Both the position numbers and the translations under genes were made by a program. The notes under the pieces were generated by a model. The model saw nothing but the letters and a program-made list of their open reading frames with translations, had not been told where the DNA came from and did not search any database. 64,000 nt of DNA, taken from positions 124,001-188,000 of the forward strand of contig JAQGPJ010000061.1 in the NCBI GenBank assembly GCA_028293125.1, read 5' to 3'. This document shows positions 28,014 through 36,086 of the stretch, in pieces (positions within the stretch are counted from its first letter, which is position 1; each line of letters starts with the position of its first letter). This stretch comes from Verrucomicrobiales bacterium (GTDB lineage: Bacteria > Verrucomicrobiota > Verrucomicrobiia > Verrucomicrobiales > V1-33).

Positions 28014-28042
28014 CGTTGCCAGCATCGTCACGGAATTGTCAC
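28014..28042 (+). promoter_or_regulatory. Candidate Pho box upstream of ppk1
   Basis: Three 7-base units are spaced 11 bases apart: CGTTGCC (28014), TCGTCAC (28025) and TTGTCAC (28036), separated by 4-base spacers AGCA and GGAA. This is the geometry of PhoB sites (7-mer direct repeats like CTGTCAT with 4-base spacers). The last unit ends 46 bases before the ppk1 ATG, and a weak -10-like CATAGT lies 8 bases further on (28051). PhoB/PhoR genes are not in the window. Confidence 0.5.
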
Positions 28043-28088
28043 TTGGCCGCCATAGTCCAAGCGCCCGCCCTGGCGCAGGGCTCAAGCC

Positions 28089-30242
28089 ATGATGCTCACC
28101 GCTCTGCCCGACGACACCGATCCCGGTCGCGCCGTCCCCAACCGCAGCATGAAATCCGCCATTGTCGATGGAGTTCCGTTCCGCAGCAAGGAGGTGAGCT
28201 GGCTGTCCTTCAACTCCCGCGTGCTCCAGGAGGCCGACGATCCGGATGTCCCGCTTCTGGAGCGCCTGAAGTTCCTGGGCATCTACTCCTCCAATCTGGA
28301 CGAATTCTTCCGAGTGCGCATCGCCACTCTGCGCCGGCTGGTGCTGGTGGGCAGGGATTACCGCAAGCTGCACATCCCCGACCCCAAACTGACACTGCGG
28401 GAGGCGCGGGCCATCATCAAACGCGATGCCGGTCTCTTCGACCGCATCTACCACGACATTCTCGCCAGTCTCGCCAAAGAGGGAATCTGCCTTATCGAGC
28501 ACACCGAGGTTCCGCGGGCGCTCAAACCCTGGCTGACTGATTACTTCTACGCCAAGGTCCGCCCGCGCATCATGCCCATCATGATCCGGTCCTACAGCCA
28601 ACTGGGCAGCCTGCGGGACCATCCGATGTATCTGGCGGTGGAGATGATGAAGGCAGGCAAAGCGGCCTCAGCCGGCAAAGCCGCCGGCAAGGTGCGCACC
28701 GCGCATGCCCTCATCGAGATTCCCGCCACGGAGCTGCCGCGCTTTGTGGTGCTGCCGGAGCACAAAGGCAAAACCCTGGTGATGTATCTGGATGACATCA
28801 TCCGCTTCGGGCTGCCCAGCATCTTCTCCGGCCTTCCCTTCGACAAATTCGAGGCCTTCGCCATTAAATTCACCCGTGACGCGGAGATGGGAGGATTTGA
28901 GGACGACGTGACGGAAAGCCTCTACGACAAAATCTCCGAGGGGCTGCGCAGCCGCCAGACCGGCCAGGCGGTCCGGATGAACTATGACAGCCGCATCCCG
29001 GCGGCGTTTCTGAAGCTGCTCGTCACCAAGCTGAAGCTGGCGCACGACGACACCCTCATGCCCGGCTTCCGCTATCACAACCGGAAGGACCTCGTGAAAT
29101 TCCCTGCGCCCTCCCGGCTGGAGTATCCGTCGGAATCCCCCCTGCCCCATCCGCGGCTCAGCGGGCAACGCCGGGAAAGTTTCTTCCGCACCCTGCAGGA
29201 CCAGGATCTGCTGCTGCACCTGCCGTGGCACTCATTCAGCCATTTCCTGGACTTCCTCCGCGAGGCCAGCCTGGACCCGCTGGTGGAATCCATTTACCTG
29301 ACCCAGTACCGCCTTGCCGGCCAGTCCTGCGTGGCCCGCGCCCTGATGAACGCCGCCCAGAACGGCAAGGACGTCACGGTCCTCATTGAGCCCCAGGCGC
29401 GGTTCGACGAAAAAAACAACATTGAATGGGCCAACCGTTATCAGCACGCCGGGGTCAAGGTGATTCTGGGCGTGCCCGGCCTGAAGGTTCACGCCAAAAT
29501 GTGCCTCGTGGTGCGCCACGAAGGCAGCACCCACCGCTTCTACAGCGCCATCGGCACCGGCAATTTCAACGAGGAGACCAGCCGCTTCTACACGGACCAT
29601 ATGCTGCTGACCGCGCATCCCGGACTGGGAGCGGATGTGCTGGAGGCCTTCCGCTTCTTCCGCACCAACTGGCAGCCGCCGCGCCTCAGCCACCTCGTGG
29701 CCGCACCCATCAGCCTGCGGACCAGCGTGAAATTTCTGATTCAGAATGAGATCAGCCACGCCAGGCAGGGCAAGGAGGCGGGCATCTTCGTCAAGCTGAA
29801 CAACCTGGCTGACCCCGATATCACGGCTCTGCTCTACGAGGCCAGCCAAGCCGGCGTGCAGGTCCGTTTGATCGTGCGCAGCATGTTCTCGGTGGTCACC
29901 GGCGGCACCGTCAGCAAAAACATCAAGGCCATTGGCATCGTGGACCGGTATCTGGAGCACAGCCGCATCCTTTGTTTCGCCAACGGCGGCAGCCCCAAAT
30001 ACTTCCTCAGCTCCGCTGACTTCCTGCCGCGGAATTTCGACAGCCGGTTCGAGGTGTTGTGCCCGGTCTACGATCCCCTGCTCCAACAGCAGCTGCAGCG
30101 CTGTCTGGACATCCAGTGGGCGGACAACACCAAAGCCCGCGTGCTCGACAAAAAACTGGCCAACCACCGCGCCAAAACCGGTGAAAAGCGCTTCCGTGCC
30201 CAGGAGGAGCAGCGGAAATGGCTTGCCCGGAAGGGAGGATGA
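28089..30242 (+). CDS. ppk1: Polyphosphate kinase 1
   Basis: A 717-residue enzyme that makes inorganic polyphosphate from ATP reversibly, via a phosphohistidine; membrane-associated in known cases. Characteristic text includes WLSFNSRVLQEADDPDVPLL and LGIYSSNLDEFFRVR near the N-terminus. In the first PLD-like catalytic domain, GLKVHAKMCLV holds the phosphorylated histidine. GTGNFNEETSRFYTDHMLLT follows, and the second domain carries YLEHSRILCFANGG. Met21 is an alternative start, but the ATG at 28089 is the first available. It lies downstream of mtnP with a 175-base gap that holds the candidate Pho box, so it is likely separately transcribed and phosphate-responsive. Confidence 0.97.
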   Translation: MMLTALPDDTDPGRAVPNRSMKSAIVDGVPFRSKEVSWLSFNSRVLQEADDPDVPLLERLKFLGIYSSNLDEFFRVRIATLRRLVLVGRDYRKLHIPDPKLTLREARAIIKRDAGLFDRIYHDILASLAKEGICLIEHTEVPRALKPWLTDYFYAKVRPRIMPIMIRSYSQLGSLRDHPMYLAVEMMKAGKAASAGKAAGKVRTAHALIEIPATELPRFVVLPEHKGKTLVMYLDDIIRFGLPSIFSGLPFDKFEAFAIKFTRDAEMGGFEDDVTESLYDKISEGLRSRQTGQAVRMNYDSRIPAAFLKLLVTKLKLAHDDTLMPGFRYHNRKDLVKFPAPSRLEYPSESPLPHPRLSGQRRESFFRTLQDQDLLLHLPWHSFSHFLDFLREASLDPLVESIYLTQYRLAGQSCVARALMNAAQNGKDVTVLIEPQARFDEKNNIEWANRYQHAGVKVILGVPGLKVHAKMCLVVRHEGSTHRFYSAIGTGNFNEETSRFYTDHMLLTAHPGLGADVLEAFRFFRTNWQPPRLSHLVAAPISLRTSVKFLIQNEISHARQGKEAGIFVKLNNLADPDITALLYEASQAGVQVRLIVRSMFSVVTGGTVSKNIKAIGIVDRYLEHSRILCFANGGSPKYFLSSADFLPRNFDSRFEVLCPVYDPLLQQQLQRCLDIQWADNTKARVLDKKLANHRAKTGEKRFRAQEEQRKWLARKGG

Positions 30243-30367
30243 GGCTTCCTGGGAGACAGGCCCGCTTTCCCGCAAATGGGGTAAACCGCTCCTGACAGAG
30301 CCGGCGCTTCCCTGCGTTCCCCTATGGCCTTCCGCCGGCCCGCTTTGGCGGCTGCCGTTGTCCCACC

Positions 30368-31804
30368 ATGCCGATCCCCCTCCGTTTTACGCTTCCCGCC
30401 TTTCTTTTGCTGTCTGTTTTTCCCCAGTGGACCACCACGGCGTCGGCTGAACCCGCCCCCGCCCCGGTCCGTCTGACGCTGGAGGAGGCGTATGACCGTG
30501 CCCTGGCCACCGATCAGACCATCGCCCTGGCCCTGCAGGCCGTGGTGCAGGCCGACTTGGCCCCCGCCCGCGCCTGGACGCGGCTCACGCCGCGGCTCAA
30601 CGGCACCCTGAATTCCAACCAGAGCGGGTCCCGCTCTCAAGGAGAGGAGTTCAGCAGCAACACCGACGGGCGTGCCCGCCTCTCCCTCTCCCAGCCGCTG
30701 CTCGATTTCACGGTCCGCCCCGCCGTCCGCGCCGGACAGCTTGCGGCCCAGGAAAGCCGCATGGACTACCGCAGCACGGTGCGGGACACCATTCTCGGCG
30801 TGGCCACCGCCTATTTCGAAGTCCTGCGCCAGCAGGAGCTGATCGCCGTGAACCGCGAAAGCCTGCGCCTGGCCGAAGAGCAGAAGAACTATGCCACCCA
30901 GCGAATGGAGGTCGGAGAGGTGATCCGCACGGATGTGCTGACCGCGGATGTGACGATGCAGCGCGCGCGGCGCAGCCTGACCGAATCCGAGAACGCCCTG
31001 CGGCTGGCCCGGACGGTTCTGGCCAATACCGTGAACCTGGCTCCGGAAACGGTCATTGAAGTCAGGGAACCGGCGGAATACGCCCTGCCCGGCAGCTCCC
31101 TCCGCGACCTTCATATGAAGGCGCGCCGGCAGCGTGATGATCTCCAGCGGCTGCTGACTGCCGTCGCCCGCCGCACGGAGAACCTGACAGAGGTCCGGGC
31201 GCGCTACCTGCCCAGCATCAGCGCTTCCGTCAGCGCCGGACGCAATGTGCAGCAAAACTCCAACTCCAGCGGCACCGATGGCCAGACGGATTACTCCGCC
31301 GGGCTCTCCATCAGCATTCCTCTCTTCACCGGCGGTGAGAAAGCGCTGGACCTGCGGGAGGCCGAATCGGAGATCACACGGGCCAAACTGGAGTATGAGC
31401 GCGCGGCCAAGATCAGCGACGAGGAGGTCACCTCCGCCTGGCTGCAGACCCAGACGCTGCGACAGACTCTGGCCAGCCTGCGGGCGGAGGTGAAATCCGC
31501 CACGGAGAACCACTCCCTGGTCCAGCAGCAGTATCTGGCCGGAGAGGCCAAAAGTCTGGACGTGCTCCAGACCCTGACTGATCTGAACACTTCGCGCACC
31601 GACCTTGCCGTCAGCCTTTTCCAATACCAGCTGGCCCTGCGGGAACTGGCGGTGCGCACGGCGGATTTCGAGCGCGCCCGCGTTGAGCGGGCCGCTGTCC
31701 GTCTTGCCCAGCCTCCTCCGCCTGATCCCGCCGTTCCGCCGCCTCCCAGGGCGAAGGCCATAGCCGTCCGCACCGCAAAACCAGCCCCCAAAAAAGCGGG
31801 TTAG
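30368..31804 (+). CDS. TolC family outer-membrane efflux protein
   Basis: A 478-residue outer-membrane channel that links inner-membrane pumps to the outside. A signal peptide (residues 1-27, cleaved near SA-EPAP) precedes two OEP repeats (about 30-230 and 250-450), each starting with a helix like LTLEEAYDRALATDQTI. The long coiled helices of the periplasmic tunnel are visible as heptad-rich, charged text. Beta strands include YSAGLSISIPLFTGGEK. The C-terminus is Pro/Lys-rich. It lies 38 bases upstream of an HlyD/MacA-type adaptor and must be co-transcribed with it, but no inner-membrane transporter follows. Confidence 0.93.
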   Translation: MPIPLRFTLPAFLLLSVFPQWTTTASAEPAPAPVRLTLEEAYDRALATDQTIALALQAVVQADLAPARAWTRLTPRLNGTLNSNQSGSRSQGEEFSSNTDGRARLSLSQPLLDFTVRPAVRAGQLAAQESRMDYRSTVRDTILGVATAYFEVLRQQELIAVNRESLRLAEEQKNYATQRMEVGEVIRTDVLTADVTMQRARRSLTESENALRLARTVLANTVNLAPETVIEVREPAEYALPGSSLRDLHMKARRQRDDLQRLLTAVARRTENLTEVRARYLPSISASVSAGRNVQQNSNSSGTDGQTDYSAGLSISIPLFTGGEKALDLREAESEITRAKLEYERAAKISDEEVTSAWLQTQTLRQTLASLRAEVKSATENHSLVQQQYLAGEAKSLDVLQTLTDLNTSRTDLAVSLFQYQLALRELAVRTADFERARVERAAVRLAQPPPPDPAVPPPPRAKAIAVRTAKPAPKKAG

Positions 31805-31842
31805 GTCGGCTTTCCTCTTTTTTCATCCCTTTCAGCCCTCCC

Positions 31843-33135
31843 ATGACTTTCATCTCCATTCTGCGCTCCGTTGTGATCTGGGGCGGACTCGCCGCCGCCT
31901 CCTGGTTCGGTTATGACCACTTCTTCAACCGCCCCCCCGGGATCACGGAATACCGCACCACGCCGGTGATCCGCACCTCCCTGGTGCAGAAGGTCACGGC
32001 CACGGGCGAACTGACCGCACTGGTGCTGGTGCAGGTCGGCAGCCAGCTGTCCGGCACCATTTCGGAACTCAACGCCGACTTCAACAGCCAGGTGAAGCAG
32101 GGCCAGCTTCTCGCCAGACTGGACCCCGCGACCTACAAAGCCAACCTCGCCCAGAATGAGGGTGAACTGGCCAATGCCCAAGCCCAACTGCAGCTGGCGC
32201 AACTCAACGCCCAGCGCAAAAAGCAGCTTCTGGACAAGGGACTGGCCCCGATCGCCGACTACGACAAGGCCGTGGCGGATCTGACCCAGGCGGAGGCCGG
32301 CGTGAAAATCCGCAGCGCGGTGCTTCAGAAGTCACAGGTCGATCTGACCCGATGCACCATTTACGCCCCCATCGACGGCATGGTGATTTCCCGCAAGGTG
32401 GACGTGGGTCAGACAGTCGCCGCCAGCCTCAATGCCCCTGTGCTGTTTGAGATCGCCAAGGACCTGACGTCCATGGAGATCCACGCCAGTGTGGCGGAGG
32501 CGGATATCGGTGGCCTGGCGGAGGGACAGGAGGTCACCTTCACGGTGAATGCTTATCCGGACGAGACCTTCCACGGCGTCGTCAAGCAGGTGCGGAATTC
32601 CCCCACCGTGGTGGAGAACGTGGTGCACTACGACACCGTCATCGCCGTTGAAAACAAACAGTTGAAGCTCAAGCCCGGCATGACCTGTCTGGTGAGCATT
32701 ATTCTGTCCAAACGGGAGAACGCCCTTGCCCTGCCCAACGCCGCCCTGCGCTTCAAGCCGGAGACCAATGACTCCGCCCAAGGTGAAAAACCTGGCGGTG
32801 GGGATGGCCCGCGCGGGGGCGGGGGGGAGGGCGGTGGCCGGCGCGGGGGTGGAGGAAGCAGAGGAGGAGGCCGGCCCAAAAGCGAAAGCAGCCCCGGCGG
32901 GCGGACTGTTTATGTGATCGACAAGCCCGGCACTCCCACCACGGAGGCCATTCTGAAGCCGCTCACGGTGCGGATCGGCATTGATGACGGAAACCGCACG
33001 GAAATCCTCTCCGGAGTGACAGAAGGCCAGGAGATTGTCAGTGGCACTGTCTTCAAATCCCAGGATGCAGCGGCCAATCAGCCGTCGGGCAATAACAATC
33101 CCTTCCGGGGCGGCGGGGGCGGATTCCGGCGGTAA
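31843..33135 (+). CDS. MacA/HlyD-type periplasmic efflux adaptor with Gly/Arg-rich insert
   Basis: A 430-residue membrane-fusion protein that bridges a pump and TolC. One N-terminal anchor helix (about 7-24) is followed by a lipoyl half-domain (GSQLSGTISELNADFNSQVKQGQLLARLDP, split here; 67-95), a coiled-coil hairpin (about 98-168), the second lipoyl half (APIDGMVISRKVDVGQTV) and beta-barrel domains. MacA-like proteins are usually 370-400 residues. Here residues 317-353 form an unusual Gly/Arg-rich stretch (GGGRRGGGGSRGGG) inside the membrane-proximal domain region, followed by TVYVIDKPGTP. The C-terminus is again Gly/Arg-rich (NNPFRGGGGGFRR). No macB-like ABC transporter lies next to it. Confidence 0.92.
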   Translation: MTFISILRSVVIWGGLAAASWFGYDHFFNRPPGITEYRTTPVIRTSLVQKVTATGELTALVLVQVGSQLSGTISELNADFNSQVKQGQLLARLDPATYKANLAQNEGELANAQAQLQLAQLNAQRKKQLLDKGLAPIADYDKAVADLTQAEAGVKIRSAVLQKSQVDLTRCTIYAPIDGMVISRKVDVGQTVAASLNAPVLFEIAKDLTSMEIHASVAEADIGGLAEGQEVTFTVNAYPDETFHGVVKQVRNSPTVVENVVHYDTVIAVENKQLKLKPGMTCLVSIILSKRENALALPNAALRFKPETNDSAQGEKPGGGDGPRGGGGEGGGRRGGGGSRGGGRPKSESSPGGRTVYVIDKPGTPTTEAILKPLTVRIGIDDGNRTEILSGVTEGQEIVSGTVFKSQDAAANQPSGNNNPFRGGGGGFRR

Positions 33136-33170
33136 AACCTGGCCGGCTGCCCGTCACGGTGCGCGGGGGA

Positions 33171-33521
33171 TCAGGTTTCCGTCCTGGCGGAGGCCTGCAC
33201 GAAAATCCGGGCCGGCACCTCTTCGAAATACTTCATCAGCGCCGGGCAAAGCCATCCCTCCAAACCCTGACTGGGAGAGTAGTACCAATTGCCCCCATAC
33301 TCACCGCGCCTCCATTCCACGGAAAGCTGGTGACCCGGGAAAGGAATTCCAGAAAAAAGCAGCCGGAACCCTTTCTCCGCCTCCGGCAAACCGGCGGCCA
33401 GCCGTTCGATGATGGTGTCCGCCCCGCTGACGAAAGGCTCCTTGTCGAGGCCTGCCGCGGCATCGTCAAAAACCCAGAGTCCCTCCCATTTGTAGGGCAC
33501 AATCACTTTCAGGCTGTTCAT
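33171..33521 (-). CDS. Conserved small protein, DUF6717-like
   Basis: A 116-residue soluble protein starting MNSLKVIVPYKWEGLWVFDD. It carries PFVSGADTIIERL, EAEKGFRLLFSGIPFPG and GGNWYYSPSQGLEGWLCPAL, a pattern I recall from a small uncharacterised bacterial family (DUF6717); this is from memory and unverified. No signal peptide or catalytic motif is evident. Trp and aromatic residues are abundant. It is convergent with the adaptor gene and stands alone. Confidence 0.8.
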   Translation of the reverse strand: MNSLKVIVPYKWEGLWVFDDAAAGLDKEPFVSGADTIIERLAAGLPEAEKGFRLLFSGIPFPGHQLSVEWRRGEYGGNWYYSPSQGLEGWLCPALMKYFEEVPARIFVQASARTET

Positions 33522-33679
33522 CCCGGAACATAACCATGCCCTGCGAATTCACCAGAGCGATCACCCTGCCCTGTCCTGCCTGGCCCAGCCCGGCGCGTCA
33601 TCCCGCCGCACAAAGCTGAGGCCGGGGAGAAGCGGTTCAATGCTCCCCTCCGGCCCCGGGCTGTGCGGCATTGCTCCGG

Positions 33680-34072
33680 TTATTTCGCCGCATAGTCCAC
33701 CACCACCGCCTTGGCGATGTGGGGTTTGACGAGCTCCACGAACTTCATGTGCTCGGGATGGTGGAGGTAGGTTTTCTCCAGAGCTTCCTTGCTTTCAAAA
33801 GTCAGGGTGAAGACGTGGGTCAGTTCCGGATTCATATTCTCCGGGCTGACATTGGAGCCCCATTCGAAGCCTTTGATGGAGGGGATTTTCTCCTTCAACG
33901 CTTTGAAGGCGGCGGTAATCTCATCAAGCTTGGCGGAAGGCGTGCCCTCCTTGAAGCCGAAGATCACGACGTGGCGGAATGCAGGGGGGGAATCGGCGGC
34001 CATGGAGGTGAAGGGGGTAAACAGGGTGGCGGCGGCAAGCAGGGTTGCAACGTGGGCGGTGAAACGTTTCAT
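33680..34072 (-). CDS. Exported Dabb (stress-responsive A/B barrel) protein
   Basis: A 130-residue protein with a signal peptide (MKRFTAHVATLLAAATLFTP, cleavage near AA-DSP) and a single Dabb ferredoxin-like domain: FRHVVIFGFKEGTPSAKLDE, then FEWGSNVSPENMN, THVFTLTFESKEALEKTY and HHPEHMKFVE. Dabb proteins are dimeric alpha/beta barrels, and a few are enzymes, but most have no known role. Most bacterial Dabb proteins are cytosolic; this one appears to be exported. The start at 34072 gives the signal peptide; the longer upstream frame is not coding. It follows the ROK kinase gene by about 95 bases. Confidence 0.9.
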   Translation of the reverse strand: MKRFTAHVATLLAAATLFTPFTSMAADSPPAFRHVVIFGFKEGTPSAKLDEITAAFKALKEKIPSIKGFEWGSNVSPENMNPELTHVFTLTFESKEALEKTYLHHPEHMKFVELVKPHIAKAVVVDYAAK

Positions 34073-34166
34073 GGAGTGAATGGATGAGCTGATGGTTGAG
34101 AGTCCCGTGCGGAAGTAAATGGCCAGTGGTGGTTGATGAGGGCGGCCGGCGGGACCGCCGGGGAGA

Positions 34167-35108
34167 CTAGGTCTGGGCCGCCTCGCGGGCGACGGCCGCG
34201 CTGCCGATGATGCCGGCATCATTGCCGAACTGGGCCGGAACAATTTCCAGTCCTTTGAAAAAGCTGGCCGCGAGCTGGGCTTTCAGTTTTTTCTTCAGGG
34301 GATCAAAAATCAGTTTCCCCGCCTTGGCGATGCCGCCGCCGATGACGATGCGGTCGGGGTTCAGCAGCCAGATGGGATTTGCCAGGCCGGTTGCCAGCTG
34401 GTCGGTGTACTCCTCCCAGACCTGCAGGGCCACAGGGTCCTTTTTCTTCACCGCCGCCGCCAAGGCGCGGGGCTCGCAGTCGGCGGGGGTCACCTTCACT
34501 TTGGCCTTCTTATAAAGGGCGGCGGCGCGCTGCGACATGGGGCCGATGCCGGCGTAGCTCTCCAGCGCGCCGGGGTTGCCATGCACAAAGGGTTTGCCGC
34601 GGTAGTCGATGCTCATCTGGCCGATCTCGCCCGCGCCAAAGGTGCTGCCGCGGTAAAGCCGGCCATCCAGCACCAAGCCGCCGCCCACGCCGGTGCCCAG
34701 GGTCACGGCGATCAGGTTGCGCGCGCCCTTCCCGGCTCCGTGCATGAACTCCGCGAAGCACATGGCATTGGCGTCGTTCTCCGCAAAGCAGGGCAGTCCG
34801 GTCGCCTGGGTCAGCTCATTACGCAGCGCCACATTCTTCCAGCCCCGCACATTGGTCAGCTCATACACCAGCCCGCGCTGCACATCCACAAACCCCGGCA
34901 CGCCCACGCCCACCGCCTCCACGGTTGGGAAATCGACCTGCACGGCCTTGATGCACCGCACAAACTCGGCGATCAGCGCCTTGGGCCCGGGGAAGTCCGC
35001 CGTGATGATGGGCTCCCCGGTGTAAAGAACCTCATGGCCGCGCACCACCCCGTACTTCACGGAGGTGCCGCCCATATCAATGCCGATGGCCAGTGGTGTG
35101 TTGCTCAT
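34167..35108 (-). CDS. ROK family sugar kinase (glucokinase-like)
   Basis: A 313-residue ATP-dependent sugar kinase, probably phosphorylating glucose released from glycogen. The N-terminal phosphate loop is IGIDMGGTSVKYGVV. VGVGVPGFVD, FAENDANAMCFAEF (catalytic Asp) and VTLGTGVGGGLVLDG follow, and GAGEIGQMS corresponds to the GxEGHM motif. The canonical zinc site (CxCGxxGCxE) is not seen; in its place is FVHGNPGALES, where the cysteines are absent but the terminal Glu is retained. VIGGGIAKAG lies near the C-terminus. The start at 35108 (MSNTPLAIG) is chosen over a much longer upstream frame. It lies 37 bases downstream of the membrane protein at 35146-35700, suggesting co-transcription, and close to the glg cluster. 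Confidence 0.93.
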   Translation of the reverse strand: MSNTPLAIGIDMGGTSVKYGVVRGHEVLYTGEPIITADFPGPKALIAEFVRCIKAVQVDFPTVEAVGVGVPGFVDVQRGLVYELTNVRGWKNVALRNELTQATGLPCFAENDANAMCFAEFMHGAGKGARNLIAVTLGTGVGGGLVLDGRLYRGSTFGAGEIGQMSIDYRGKPFVHGNPGALESYAGIGPMSQRAAALYKKAKVKVTPADCEPRALAAAVKKKDPVALQVWEEYTDQLATGLANPIWLLNPDRIVIGGGIAKAGKLIFDPLKKKLKAQLAASFFKGLEIVPAQFGNDAGIIGSAAVAREAAQT

Positions 35109-35145
35109 GTGCTGGATGGAATGGGAATGGAAATGGGAAAAGTGG

Positions 35146-35700
35146 TCAGGACACGGTGGGGCCGGGCAGGATGTTCCCCTCCGGCACACTGAGGCCCACC
35201 GTTTGACCATTTGGGAGGGAATCAACGGCAAAGCCCGGCTCGTTTTTAATCATCACGGACTCTCCCTCCACTGTCAGCCACAACAGGCCGTTCAACTCCG
35301 CCGCCGGCAGCCAGAAATGCAGCGCCACTCTGGCGGGACCGGCACCAGGCAGCACTGGCTCCTCCAGAAACGCGCCGGTGAACCGCTCCACCGCATGCCC
35401 CTCCTGTCCGGTCGCCGGAGCCTGCATCAGGACGACCTTCGGAGCCTCCAGCCGCAGGGGCTCGGAGCCGCTCTGGCGGAAATCGCACCGCAGGGTCAGC
35501 TGCACATGATCCTCCACCCGGCGCGCCTCCACGCCGGCCACCCGCACCCCCAGCGCCTCCGATCCCCGCCACCGCTGGAAATGCGACCGGAAGGCCTTCG
35601 GGTGTTTCCAAGCCTCATATCCCAGTTTTCCCACCGCCGACACCAGCACCGCCACGAGGCACACGATCAGAACTCTGCGGAGCTGGGAATCCAAAACCAT
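35146..35700 (-). CDS. Single-pass membrane protein of unknown function
   Basis: A 184-residue protein with one N-terminal transmembrane helix (residues 9-25, RVLIVCLVAVLVSAVGKLG) and a beta-rich extracytoplasmic domain. Recognisable strands are HVQLTLRCDFRQSGS, RLEAPKVVLMQAP, VALHFWLPAAELNGL and WLTVEGESVMIKNEPG. I know no family for it. The start at 35700 places the helix at the N-terminus; upstream codons are not consistent with coding. The gene sits between the AbrB-like small gene and the ROK kinase on the same strand. Confidence 0.75.
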   Translation of the reverse strand: MVLDSQLRRVLIVCLVAVLVSAVGKLGYEAWKHPKAFRSHFQRWRGSEALGVRVAGVEARRVEDHVQLTLRCDFRQSGSEPLRLEAPKVVLMQAPATGQEGHAVERFTGAFLEEPVLPGAGPARVALHFWLPAAELNGLLWLTVEGESVMIKNEPGFAVDSLPNGQTVGLSVPEGNILPGPTVS

Positions 35701-35765
35701 ATGCCCCGCACCTATCCGGCGGCGCCGCGGAAGACAAGGAGAATACCAGCCTCTCCGGGCCATTG

Positions 35766-36026
35766 TCAGCCATTGGCGAATTTCTCTTTCATCGCTTCCG
35801 CCCGGAGCGACTCCCGTGTTTCGCCGGGTGTCAGCACCAAGGATCCCGCCCACTTCCTCCCCCAGCCGCCCAGCCGGGTTTTTGTCTTTTCCGATGGCGC
35901 TGCTGAACCCACGGCAACGGCAACCTGCAGAACCAGATTGCCGCCGGCAAGCTGCAGGCCAATTAAAGTGTCGCCTTCCCAAAGACCGATGGCATCCAGC
36001 GGGATCACTTTTGCCACAATCGTCAT
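35766..36026 (-). CDS. Small protein resembling an AbrB/MazE-type DNA-binding antitoxin
   Basis: An 86-residue protein starting MTIVAKVIPLDAIGLWEGDT and continuing LIGLQLAGGNLVLQV, which resembles the swapped-hairpin AbrB fold text (EGDTL...G.L.L). The usual 'GRITLPAxxREALGL' stretch appears shortened to IPLDAIGL. The C-terminus (KWAGSLVLTPGETRESLR, then AEAMKEKFANG) resembles the toxin-binding tail of VapB/MazE-like antitoxins. No PIN or MazF toxin gene is next to it. It lies 60 bases downstream of glgB on the same strand. An upstream in-frame ATG at 36080 would add 18 residues. The family assignment is weak. Confidence 0.5.
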   Translation of the reverse strand: MTIVAKVIPLDAIGLWEGDTLIGLQLAGGNLVLQVAVAVGSAAPSEKTKTRLGGWGRKWAGSLVLTPGETRESLRAEAMKEKFANG

Positions 36027-36086
36027 AAGCGGAAAGAAGCTGACTGCCTTCGTTTGATTTCTGATTGGAAAATTCCCCATCGGGAC

